DNA of 64,000 nucleotides. It comes from Phallusia mammillata (taxonomy: Eukaryota > Chordata > Ascidiacea > Phlebobranchia > Ascidiidae). The stretch is from the NCBI GenBank assembly GCA_003260075.1, contig QLIY01000539.1, positions 12,896 through 76,895 of the forward strand, given 5' to 3'. The notes beneath the pieces are model-generated. The model did not search any database, was not told where the DNA came from, and saw only the letters and a program-made list of their open reading frames with translations. Shown here in pieces: positions 24,129-34,500 of the stretch (its first letter is position 1; each line of letters starts with the position of its first letter). The position numbers were made by a program, and so were the translations under genes.

Positions 24129-24327
24129 CAGGAATGAGCTTGCTATCATTAATGTTGTCATGTTGTTGCGCTTTTCACATATGCTCCGCTGTAGCTGAAA
24201 ATTTCCCGCTCATATTCAGCAATAGGGGGGGGGGCCAGGAATGAGCTTGCCATCATTAAATCAAGTTGTTGCGCTTTTAACATATGCTCCGCTGTAGCTG
24301 AAAATTTCCCGCTCATATTCAGCAATA
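24129..24327. repeat. Duplicate flanking a 10-G run over the MSL3 last exon
   Basis: Segment 24129-24224 recurs as 24236-24327 with the run at 24225-24234. Both copies contain the end of the MSL3 reading frame ([19 protein letters not shown] then stop). Only the right copy retains the splice acceptor at 24331. Confidence 0.8.
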
Positions 24328-25993
24328 AATCTGTCAAGACACATAAAAGTTGCGTTAATAGTGCGTTGCTGACAGAAATCGTACGAATTTGTGAGCGCTT
24401 CCTCAAGTTTCGGAAAGCACATGTGAATACTTTATAAAGCAGATTTAAATGCGCGAATATATTTTGATGTCGCATTGTAAAACAGTGGTCCTAATATATG
24501 GGGGGGGGGCCTAGAGAAAATGTTTCGATAACTATAAAAAGTTTAACATGTGGAATTCAGCGCAGTGATGTTTTTTAGTGCAGTCGTTCGTTTAATATCA
24601 AAGAAAGCGAACTGAAGCGGTGCATGTTGTACAATTCAAAACGTTTCTGTTACTTTTTCGTATTCAGTAATTAGATGAGGTGATTAGAAGGTAACTGGGT
24701 GGCAATGAAAAAAAACTAAAAAGTACTGTTTATATGTATTTTACTGATTTACATACACTGCGTTATAATTAATAAACTGGAAACAAGTCCGATTTAGACA
24801 GTAAATAGAACATCTAAAATGTGTTACAATATGTCTAGTGTTTGGGAATAGCAAAAAAATCATGCCCTTAAAGAAGTTGGCACCTTTGGTCTGTGGAAAG
24901 TTCGGTGCATCCACGTAAAAATCGACTTTCAGCATTTGAAACTTACTTAAGCATTTGGGGGGGGGGGAGAAAATATTTCGATAACTGTAAAAAGTTTAAC
25001 ATGTGGAATTCAGCGCAGTGATGTTTTTATAGTGCAGTCGTTCGTTCAATATCAAAGAAAGCGAACTGAAGCGGTGCATGCTGTACAATCCAAAACGTTT
25101 CTGTTACTCTTTCGTATTCAGTAATTAGATAAGGTGAATAGAAGGTAACTTGGTGGCAAGGAATTAAACTCAAAAGTACTGTTTATTGGGGGGGGGGTAC
25201 TGTTTATTTGTATTTTACTGGTTTACATATACTGCGTTATAATTAATAAATTGGAAACAAGTCCGATTTAGACAGTTTTGGTACAATATGCCTAGTTTTT
25301 TGCAATAACAAAAAAAAATCATGCCCTTGAAGAAAGAAGTTGGCACCTTTGGTCTGTAGAAAGTTCAGTGTATCCACGTAAAAATCGACTTTCAGCATTT
25401 GAAACTTACTTAAGCATTTGATGAAGATGCTTGATAATCACCTTCATTTTATGATCTGGGATGTTCATCCGTGCAAATATATCAGGCAGTTTTACTGCAA
25501 AACCAAATAGTCAGAATTTGGGTGACAAGAAGGGCAAAATAAACCTACCAAATAATCTAAGAAAATGATGAATTCCGTAAATCATAGAACACGGCACATT
25601 GGCGCCATCTGATGGCCGATAATCTTGAGAAACTAGTTTCCACTTCCATACCTAAACCAAAGGGGGGGGGGTATTTGGGTGGCAAGAAGCGCAAAATAAA
25701 CCTACCAAATAATCGAAGAAAATGATGAATTCCGTAAATAATAGAACACGGCACATTGGCGCCATCTGACGGCCGATAATCTTGAGAAACTAGTTTCCAC
25801 TTCCATACCTAAACCAAAGGGGGGGGGGAATTGGAGATCGGGCCCGAATCGTTTTTGAGAGGCCCGTTAAGGCCCGACGTATTTGATTGACAGGCCTATA
25901 CATTGAAGACTCAGGAAAGACCTATTAGCTAGTTAAATTTATTTAAAAAAATACTGACACAGAGTGTAAAGACTGGCCCGAATCAAGCCCGCT

Positions 25994-26052
<59 letters not shown>

Positions 26053-27067
26053 GGCCCGAATCAAGTCCACTTTTTCAAAGAAAGCTAAGCCCCAACCAGG
26101 ACCGACTACAACTCTGCTGCGCCGGGACATCTTTATAACGTTTACCTAACACGTTGATGTACAAAATGCGAACCTGTGAAAGTTGAACAGCTCGCTTTAC
26201 ATCATCACCAGCACTTCCAACATATGCTTCCTGGCACATTTCAGTCGGCGTTATTTTGTCCGATGTGCAACTGTATCTAAACACGTTGAATGTTGTGTTA
26301 CAAAATGATAAAGTAAATAAATTAACAAATCTGGCTTAAAACTAGTGATACACCGAACTCGCCAAAGATTTTGTTTAGTGTTCTAATAAGGACAACTTTT
26401 AAAAAAGTCGACATGATAAAAAATAGATTATTTTAATACCTGTCTTTTTGCCGACATAAAAGAGGCAAAGGGGAATTTGAACCATGATCCTGAATATGCA
26501 CTCCATGTTTATGATTAGTTGGTGGACGTAAAAATACTACTGTTTTAACAGAAATTGCTACATCGTTTTGCGGCTTGTCTTGCACCAGGTTGTGTGAAGC
26601 TGAACAGCAAAAAGTATATTAATGGTTACCAATAAAACCAACAAGATGCCATACTTCGATCTACAGCCGCTGTTTCGGTTTCCGTTGTGTTGCTCTCTGG
26701 CGACATCGGTGGTGAAATCTAAAAAAATGCATAATAGTGATAAAAAGGTTTCAGTTTTAAACGAGAGAAAGTGGTTATGTATTCCATCTATCACCACATC
26801 TGTATTTTTTGTGGGCTTGACAGGGCTAACTGTATATATAGAGTCAAACCTGACTACGGAGGGGGGGGGGGAAGGTTTCAGTTTTAAACGAGAGTGGTTA
26901 TGTATTCCATCTATCACCACATCTGTATTTTTTGTAGGCTTGACAGGGCTAACTGTATATATAGAGTCAAACCTGACTACGGAGTCCGACACTTTGTAGT
27001 TTGATTACCTCACTGCAGTTGCAAGTAGAAACTATTATTCATTTATAAGTCGTAATAAACAAAAAAA

Positions 27068-27102
<35 letters not shown>

Positions 27103-30100
27103 CTCAGGTGAGTATAGGTGGTGTGACAATCGGCTTGATCTTCGCCGTCCTTGAGAATCATTTGCCAATCCAGTGCGATCCAACTTTGGCTGGTCAGGAA
27201 TTAAATACATGTGAGTTTCTTCTATGATTTGCTCCTCGGCTGTTTTTTTCCTGCAAACAAGCAAAATTGTGAGGTGAGGAGTCACATCCCCTGACGGTTA
27301 TGTGGATTTGTGGCAGTAAACTTTTCATAACTCTTATCTAATGTTTAGAACTGACTTAGTGACAAAGTTAGGTGTTCTTGGCTATTATGAAAGCAAGCTT
27401 TGATCTAATCTATTAGCCAAAGCAGTATCACCAAATACTTGTTATAATTTATTTCAACAACTTTTCTCGTTTTTAGTCTGCAATGTGTCCAGTGAAAAAA
27501 AAACTAGTTTGAAGTTTGGAACTATTACTTTAAAAAAAAATAACACAACTTCTCCTTCCCCAGAAAACATACATAACAAAAGAACATGGGCTTTGTCATT
27601 ATTTAAGATATTAGTATTACAAAACTGTTAATCAAAGCAGCAAGTACCAACTAAAATGATGAAAGCTGTTCCCTTTGTCACCGTTAATTAGTTTCTTACC
27701 TAGGCTTTCCTTTCGCCAAAGGTGACAGCTTCTTTTTCTTGTTACTTGTAGTAATAGGCTGAGGTTCAGCTACTGGAGCTGGTGTACATACATGTATGAA
27801 GTTAAACATTTATTTGAAAGGTACAAGAAAATAAATTTGGAAACCTTTTATCACAGGTTGTTCCACATTAGAAGCAGTATTATTATCTTTGATTGAGCCC
27901 CCTTTTAAAGGTGTTGTCTCAACAACTGGTTTTCTAAAAAAAGTAATAAAAATTGTTGTTTTAATTACCCCAATATTGTTACCATTTGGGAAAGCACATT
28001 TTATTTCATAAACATCATTAATTTTTGGGTTAAATTAGAATTGTGCCAAATGAGTCTAAAAAAAGTGTTTGTCATTTAAGCTAAATTTACACCCAAACAG
28101 AACAACAAATCAAAACAGGTTGCAAATTTGTAAACATAGTGCGGTGGAACTATAGCAAGATACAATGCATAACAAGGTACCACACCTTGGTTCTTCTTGT
28201 TTACAAGGTTTACTTTCGATAACAGCTTTGGCAGCAAGGTCTTTACATTGATTTCGTTCACAGTAATACAGCAAAATAATGGGCAGCATGAAATCGAAAA
28301 CAATTCGAATGTCTTCACATGTTTCTTTGCACAAATTTAGGCTGAAGAACAATATAAATTGTTAATGTATAGTTTACAAATGCTGCATTTTAAACAGCAC
28401 CAAAAAGAAAAGGGAAAGACATTTATTTGGACTGTTTCTCTAAAACAACAAAACCGACACATAAAAATGTTTCACTGTTATCGGCTTGATATTTGTTTTC
28501 ACTGTATTCCATAATAGAATATTTCATCTGATAAATCTGTTAAATATTTTACTTTTTGTCTGGAGGTGGAGTTTCCATAGAAGTTTGAGATACTTTGAGG
28601 TGCTTTTCTGATGATGGCAGGTAGGCAATGTTGAGGGCAAAATATTTCACATAATTTTCTAGGATCTGAACAATATTGAGCTTGGCAGGCAATTCAACCA
28701 ACTGCAGAAAAATAAAGAAACACAATTAAAATTGCTCCCATGTTTTTAAAGAGCAAAGCACTATACAGGATCCTAGATGTACTGTGCTTCAGTAATTCAA
28801 CATTAAGCACCAATATTTTTTATTGATTGCATAGTCAAAACCTGAAAAAAAAATTCTCCTTGCACACATGTAGTTTCAACCACCTGCAAAACCTTTAAGA
28901 GCATACCAAAAAGCAAAAGAGACAAAGCTAATCAATTTGCAACGGGAATCTCAACAAACAGATCATTTAAAAAAAATAGTAGTCAGTTACCATATTTCTG
29001 TTCTTCACCATGATGGCATCATCCTGTAGTCTCTGTAGAAGTGAGTAAGGAATGTCAATTTGCAGTGGCTTTCTTGTAAACATAACAGGAGTAGGTGGTG
29101 CAGATTGCATAGTTGTTACATCAGGGAAGAAAGTTTCATTACTGCATCCAGGTGTATCATCACTTTTTTTTGAAGTTGCAGTTGATCTGCGCCTTCTTCG
29201 CTTCTAAATGTATGTAATTACATTAGGAAAATAAAGGACCTGAATGGCACAAATTTTGATGTACAAATCATTCTGGATATTTGCATTATTCACTAGAATA
29301 TGTAATAAATCAGCATTTTTCTTGACAAGTGATATGTTAGGGACTAACAGTCCTGAAAGAGATTATGTGAATAACTGGTATGCAATTAACCAGATTTGTA
29401 TCAACTTTGACAGCAAAAAGGGTTAACTGACACACAACATACAATTTGTGGAGATTGGCAACTGCTGTCAGATTCTGCCATGTCATCAGGCAGAAGCGTT
29501 CTCATTTGATCACTGGGGGGGGGGCAGATTATGTGAATAACTGGTATGCAATTAACCAGATTTGTATGAACTTTGACAGCAAAAAGGGTTAACTGACACA
29601 CAACGTACAATTTGTGGAGATTGGCAACTGCCGTCAGATTCTGCCATGTCATCAGGCAGAAGCGTTCTCATTTGATCACTGTTGATACTGCAGTCGGAAT
29701 CTGCAAAACATTTAGAAAAAACTCGAAACATTGTTTGTTTATTTGCATGTTGTGTCGTAATACCTGACGACTCATCATCAGGTGGGGGATTTTTCAACAC
29801 ACTTGCAACACCAGGAAGATGGACTTTTTTCCGGCCATGTACCTTTCTGTAAATGCAAACCTTGTTTTTATTGCCAATACTTTTATTGTATATTAGTAAT
29901 TGCATACAATTGTCGAATTGCTCTTCTTGCCAACTTTCTCTGCAACTTCTTGTTTTCTTCATTGTTTTTTAGAACATAAGTCTCGTCTGCCCATCGGTCC
30001 CATGCACTGTTCCAACCCTAATGGAAATAACACACAAACAATTGCTGAAAATGTGGCGAGTGAAACCACCTTGAAATTGATGCATGCTGTTATTGCTGTA

Positions 30101-30420
30101 GGTGTGTTTAAGGTTTGTATACAATAAAGTTAAAAACAAAAATTCATACCTGAAAATGAACCTTGTATTCTGGCTCCTTTTTAGACTTTCCATCTCTGAC
30201 AAAGTCAACATCAAGAATCTATTTGAGCAAATTTAAAATGGTAAATATTAAAAAAGTGTTTACACTTTCAGTTATTGTAAACTAAAATACTAAATGAAGG
30301 TAATCTTCTATAAACAATTAACCTAATGAAACATACCTTTGCATCATACAGAACTCGTGCTTTGGATCTGTCCGGCTCAAAGCATAGCACACGTTCACCA
30401 ACTGCAAACTTGGGTTTCAT
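24261..30420 (-). CDS. MSL3: MSL complex subunit 3 (chromo-barrel and MRG domain protein)
   Basis: Coding exons (minus): 30337-30420, 30150-30218, 29908-30017, 29764-29846, 29609-29700, 28991-29203, 28553-28701, 28186-28341, 27845-27933, 27700-27778, 27103-27250 (runs into a gap), about 26795-26990 (tentative), 26643-26718, 26440-26599, 26174-26276, 25549-25651, 25410-25494, 24261-24330. MSL3 is a nuclear subunit of the MOF complex that acetylates histone H4 Lys16. The chromo-barrel ([21 protein letters not shown], then [15 protein letters not shown]) and the LPGVASVLK motif separate MSL3 from its relative MRG15. The MRG domain is split by a long linker: [34 protein letters not shown], then [22 protein letters not shown], and the end [17 protein letters not shown]. 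Phases close on both sides of the gap. The G35 run at 27068-27102 hides the end of exon 11, and exon 12 is uncertain. Length is at least about 645 residues against 521 in human, the excess lying in the linker. Confidence 0.92.
24500..24509. other. 10-G run without an obvious local duplicate
   Basis: Ten G between CTAATATAT and CCTAGAGAAAA, in the last MSL3 intron (24331-25409). The sequence to its right (24515-24956) is itself the left member of the next duplicated pair, so this join may bound an inserted allelic contig. Confidence 0.6.
24515..25419. repeat. Large duplicate around an 11-G run, with a nested 10-G run
   Basis: Segment 24515-24956 recurs as 24968-25419 around the run 24957-24967. 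The right copy is itself interrupted by a run at 25188-25197, where the overlap between flanks is only 11 bp (TACTGTTTATT). Both copies reach the donor side of MSL3 exon 17, so two copies of that boundary exist. Confidence 0.8.
25516..25828. repeat. Duplicate of MSL3 exon 16 flanking a 10-G run; second run at right edge
   Basis: Segment 25516-25661 recurs as 25673-25818 around the run 25662-25671; another run at 25819-25828 follows the right copy. Both copies carry the same exon with intact splice sites; differences include TCTAAG/TCGAAG and GATGG/GACGG. Family members have this segment once. Confidence 0.8.
25974..26071. other. 58-G run with 20-bp matching flanks
   Basis: Fifty-eight G at 25994-26051. 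The flanks TGGCCCGAATCAAGCCCGCT and TGGCCCGAATCAAGTCCACT match at 18 of 20 bases. It lies in the MSL3 intron 25652-26173. Probably a gap of estimated size or an unresolved overlap; no long homopolymer need exist. Confidence 0.6.
26745..26984. repeat. Duplicate flanking an 11-G run over the tentative MSL3 exon 12
   Basis: Segment 26745-26860 recurs as 26872-26984 around the run 26861-26871, with small indels (GAGAGAAAGTGG versus GAGAGTGG). Both strands are open through the copies, which generates a spurious longer frame with a Pro or Gly bridge. The probable real exon reads [20 protein letters not shown] once. Confidence 0.75.
27068..27102. other. 35-G run breaking an MSL3 coding exon (probable gap)
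   Basis: Thirty-five G directly after (minus strand) the codons for LSHHLYSPE of MSL3 exon 11. Flanks are not duplicates. A poly-Pro reading frame through it is not believable; some real coding sequence is probably missing. Confidence 0.65.
29360..29680. repeat. Duplicate of MSL3 exon 5 flanking a 10-G run
   Basis: Segment 29360-29514 recurs as 29526-29680 around the run 29515-29524. The complete exon (29609-29700) lies in and beyond the right copy; the left copy holds only its 3' part. Differences include CTGCTGTCAG versus CTGCCGTCAG and ACATACAATT versus ACGTACAATT. Confidence 0.8.
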
Positions 30421-31263
30421 TCCACAATGTTAAGGATTGATATAAAGAAACAATCTTTAGTTTATTGAGTGTAAGACCACATACACTTTGTTCTTTAACT
30501 TATATCCGTTGCGTTGTGCAAATATAACTACAATGTTTTGATATTTCTGAAAATAAGCAAGCAAAATAATAATGTTTTTCAAAGCAATGCAAAGTGCGCA
30601 TTTGCGACACATGGTACACCAAAACACTAAATAAAAAAGTTGCAGATCACTTGTATTTTGATAAAGTTAGATAATGAAGAAAACGCATTGTCTCGTGTGT
30701 CATTGTCCAAGCTTTTGGTTTCAGTTAATACCACTTCTAAAGTTTTCGCTTGGCATTTCTCCGCTTGGCAAAATTCCCCAGAGACAAATAAATTCGTACG
30801 TCTCCGCTAGGTGTCAGTGCGCGCATATAAATTTTTGGACGCCAAAACAAATTGTTAGTTGTTCTGGTAACGTGACGCTTGCAATGACGTTATGTGTAAA
30901 TTTGGACTTGCATTTTGTCAGATTGTCAGGCAGCGGTTGGCACGTTTTGTTCCAATGCTATAAAATGTTTTTATGTCCTAATTTATGGGTATTGACCTTG
31001 CTGCTGCCTGTTATTGGTTCATTAAGTTCAGCTATTCTTATTGTATATTCGTGATTTTTCACTTGAACAGTCAACACACTCAACAGATACACATTTAAAG
31101 ATATTGCAGTAAAAGTAACGTAATACATCAAAAACAGAAATATTTTGGATTTTAAAAGGGGTTCTTGACTAGCCTTTTTTGAAAAGGGGTCAACAAGCAA
31201 ATGAGCAAAGCACCTAATGGCATATTTAGCTAAAAACAATGTTCAGTAAATTGGCATGTTTTC

Positions 31264-31489
31264 GTGTTCGTTTTGAAGTTATATTTTGTGTCCATCGCTT
31301 TTGCCCTTCCTTACAAAAATGATCAGTAGTCACTAAACTTTGACATACTTATTTACAGCCTTGAACTTTGGGGGGGGGGTGTGTTTGTTTTGAATTTATA
31401 TTTTGTGTCCATCGCTTTTGCCCTTCCTTACAAAAATGATAAATCAGTAGTCACTAAACTTTGACATACTTATTTACAGCCTTGAACTT
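31264..31489. repeat. Duplicate flanking a 10-G run upstream of NEK1
   Basis: Segment 31264-31369 recurs as about 31381-31489 around the run 31370-31379. The right copy has a 3-base insertion (GATAAATCAG versus GATCAG). Confidence 0.75.
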
Positions 31490-31516
31490 TGTTAACAGTT
31501 CAGATATAACATGATT

Positions 31517-31526
31517 TTTTTTACAG
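31517..31526 (+). promoter_or_regulatory. Splice acceptor 42 bp upstream of the NEK1 ATG
   Basis: ATTTTTTTTACAG ends at 31526 with no visible upstream coding exon. As for NCDN, this suits a spliced-leader acceptor or a 5' UTR intron. Confidence 0.4.
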
Positions 31527-31567
31527 AAAAACATTGGAGTTTATTATAACAATGATTTGATTCAAAC

Positions 31568-34500
31568 ATGGATAAATATATTAAGGTGAAAAAAATTGGT
31601 GAGGGGTCATTTGGCAAAGCAATACTGGTAAAACAAAAGGATAATGGAGAGCAGTTTGTTGTCAAGGTACTTTGTATTTATTTTTGATTTTCTTTATATG
31701 AGAATCTGTTAATCTTTAATTTTTAATGCCATCAACTATAACATTCAAATTTGGTTTAGGAAATTGGAATTTCCCAAATGAAACCCAAAGAGCGAAATGA
31801 AGCAAGAAAAGAAGTTGCAGTTTTATCAAAAATGAGGCATCCAAATATTGTGCAATATGTGGAATCATTTGAAGGTTGGTGCATTTTGTTTATTGGGTTT
31901 ATATTTCAATGCGATTGGCTCAAAAATTTAAATTTGTGAATTTCTGGGGAGTTTGTCATGCGCTGTTTGCTAAAATAAGCATAAAACAATTTTAGTATAA
32001 CAACCTTGATGTTCTACCTTTTAATTTGTGTCTAACTTTTCAGCTCAGAACTTGCTTGTAAGAAACTATTTGCACCTACAAAATTCAAAAACAAATTATG
32101 TCAATGAAATTTAAACTAATTCATATAATTTTCTAAATTTACAGAAAATGGCCAACTATACATTGTGATGGAATACTGTGAAGGTGGTGACTTGTATGCT
32201 TTAATCAATAAGCAAAAAGGAGTTATGTTTAACGAAAGACAGGTCCTTGACTGGTTTGTTCAGATTTGCCTGGCTCTGAAACATGTTCATGACCGAAAGA
32301 TCCTTCATCGTGACATAAAAACATCAGTAAGTCTTGTTTATCACTATATTAGAGGAAATAACTATTTTTGAAACTTGCTGATTATTTTGTTAGGACATTT
32401 TCTCATGACTGTTGTCCTTTGTTTCTGCTCTGTGACAAACATATTCACAATCAGAATTTATTAAAATTGTGCATAATTATAAACATTAACACTGTTGGCA
32501 ACATTACATTATAATGTTATTGGGGGGGGGGTTGTGTCTAATTATAAACATTAACACTGTTGGCAACATTACATTATAATGTTATTAGTGAAAACATTGT
32601 AACAAAGGATGATTCATAGTCTACTGGCCACATGATTAAGTTTTCTAATGGTTATGTCTCATCAAATTATTTATGGATGTTAATAATGTGTGCTGTTTTG
32701 GCAGAACATATTTTTGACTCGAAAAGGCTCCATCAAGCTTGGTGATTTTGGAATCGCAAGGGTTCTTAATAACACAATGGAATTGGCAAGAACCTGTATC
32801 GGTAAAGCAGTAAATATAATATATATATATATTTATTTTTCTACTAGCTGTGTAGACAGTAAAAGGTGTAAAACCAATAATAGTCTTCAGAAACCTCAGT
32901 TAATTGGGGGGGGGGTTATTTTTCTACTAGCTGTATAGAAAGTAAAAGGTGTAAAACCAATAATAGTCTTCAGAAACCTCAGTTAATTTTTCGGTTTTTG
33001 TTTAATGGTTGAGAAAGACTTGCAAATATCTTGTTGTTAAACCTAGGTACTCCGTATTACCTCAGTCCTGAGATTTGTGAAAACAAACCTTACAACAACA
33101 AGAGTGACGTTTGGGCACTTGGCTGTGTTGTTTATGAGATTCTAACTTTAAAACATGCTTTTGAGGCAGGAAACATGAAAAATTTAGTTCTTAAAATTAT
33201 CAGGTATGTTTGTTATACTTGTCTATGGTAACTTTTTAAAACAAAACATTGATTATAATATAAATATTTATTGAAAAATTGTTGATTGTTTTGTTGCATA
33301 ATTTTTATCAATCGTTTCAATTTGTTTTCTATTTAACATTTTTATTACAAATAAGAAATATTGTGAATATTCAATGTTTACTAATTTTATAGTTTCTAAA
33401 TTCTTTTTTTTGTTAGGTTCTGTAGTGGTTGTAAAATTCAAATTATTTTTCTCTAAGGTACTTTATAGTTTGGCATTATTGTCCATTCGTTGAAAAGATT
33501 GTTGATACTTCAAACTGTTGTTGATATTGTAATTCTGGTGTTAGCAACCGAAACCCTTATAAGTTTAAATCACCATCACAGTATTGCCACTTGATATGAA
33601 ATAGATCAATACATCTGTTTTGATTTCACCATCCAGGGGGGGGGGGAAAAAGCCCTAAGTTTTAATCACCATCACAGTATTGTTACTTGATATGAAATAG
33701 ATCAATACATCTGTTTTGATTTCACCATCCAGCTGTTTTGAGTAAAATTCCCTTGTGTGGGATAGAAACTGTTTTCCATGTGGTGCAACCTGTCAAGGGT
33801 TACATAGTAAAGGCTCATGTCCCTGTACAGTTTTTCCTTTTCATTCAGTTGAGTAAACATGATTTCTCTTCACTTGGTACAGCTGCTGCATTTTTGGCCA
33901 GTTCTCCCCGCGTTGTATTATTTTAGCATACTGGCAACTGCCAGGTTATTGCAGCAGTGTACTGTTTTTTCTAGCCCTATAATGTGTTAACATGTTTGTT
34001 GTGTTATTTCTCAGTGCCAATTGGCAAAAAAATGTATTTAAATTAAAATCTTCCATTGCCTTACAATTGGCACTTTATTGTTTGCAGAGGATCATACCCT
34101 CCAGTTCCTTCTCGTTATTCCTATGATCTCCGTTCCTTAGTCTCACAACTGTTCAGGAGAAATCCAAGGGAGCGCCCTTCAGTGAACAGTATCTTGAAGA
34201 AGAGTTTTGTTGCCTCACTCACTGTGAAATTCCTGTCACCAGAGCAACATGAATCAGAATTCAGTCACACTGTTTTGCATAAAGCACAACGTAAACCTCC
34301 AAGCCGACCTGCTAGTGCTGCTAATAGATATCAACCTGTTGCTGGTTAGTGTATTGTTTATGTTTAAAAGCATGATTTAGCAGTGGTTAGATGACTTTCT
34401 AGTTACGTAAGAAATGATAAATCGTAGTCAGATCAAAAACTGGCAAGTCGTTAATTTTTTGCCGAGAAAAAACTTGGTGAAAAAACAATTAAGCAAAAAC

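Larger units (their letters stand above)
20577..24260. other. Region between GUCY1B1 and MSL3
   Basis: Contains the GUCY1B1 promoter side and the MSL3 3' flank. One uninterrupted frame at 21590-21883 is noted separately. The rest holds two duplicated segments around G-runs (22283-22502 and 23125-24021) and otherwise no gene I can support. Confidence 0.5.
30421..31567. promoter_or_regulatory. Shared divergent upstream region of MSL3 and NEK1
   Basis: The MSL3 ATG (30420, minus) and the NEK1 ATG (31568, plus) point away from each other across about 1.15 kb, less about 0.1 kb of false duplication. A TATAAAT word lies near 30825 in a GC-rich patch (GTGCGCGCATATAAAT). A 126-codon open frame at 30674-31054 has no recognisable homology and is not called. 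Bidirectional promoter use is inferred from arrangement only. Confidence 0.4.

Noticed and set aside
30674-31054. 126-codon plus-strand frame between MSL3 and NEK1
   Set aside because: No family match, hydrophobic AT-rich composition, and it occupies the expected promoter region.
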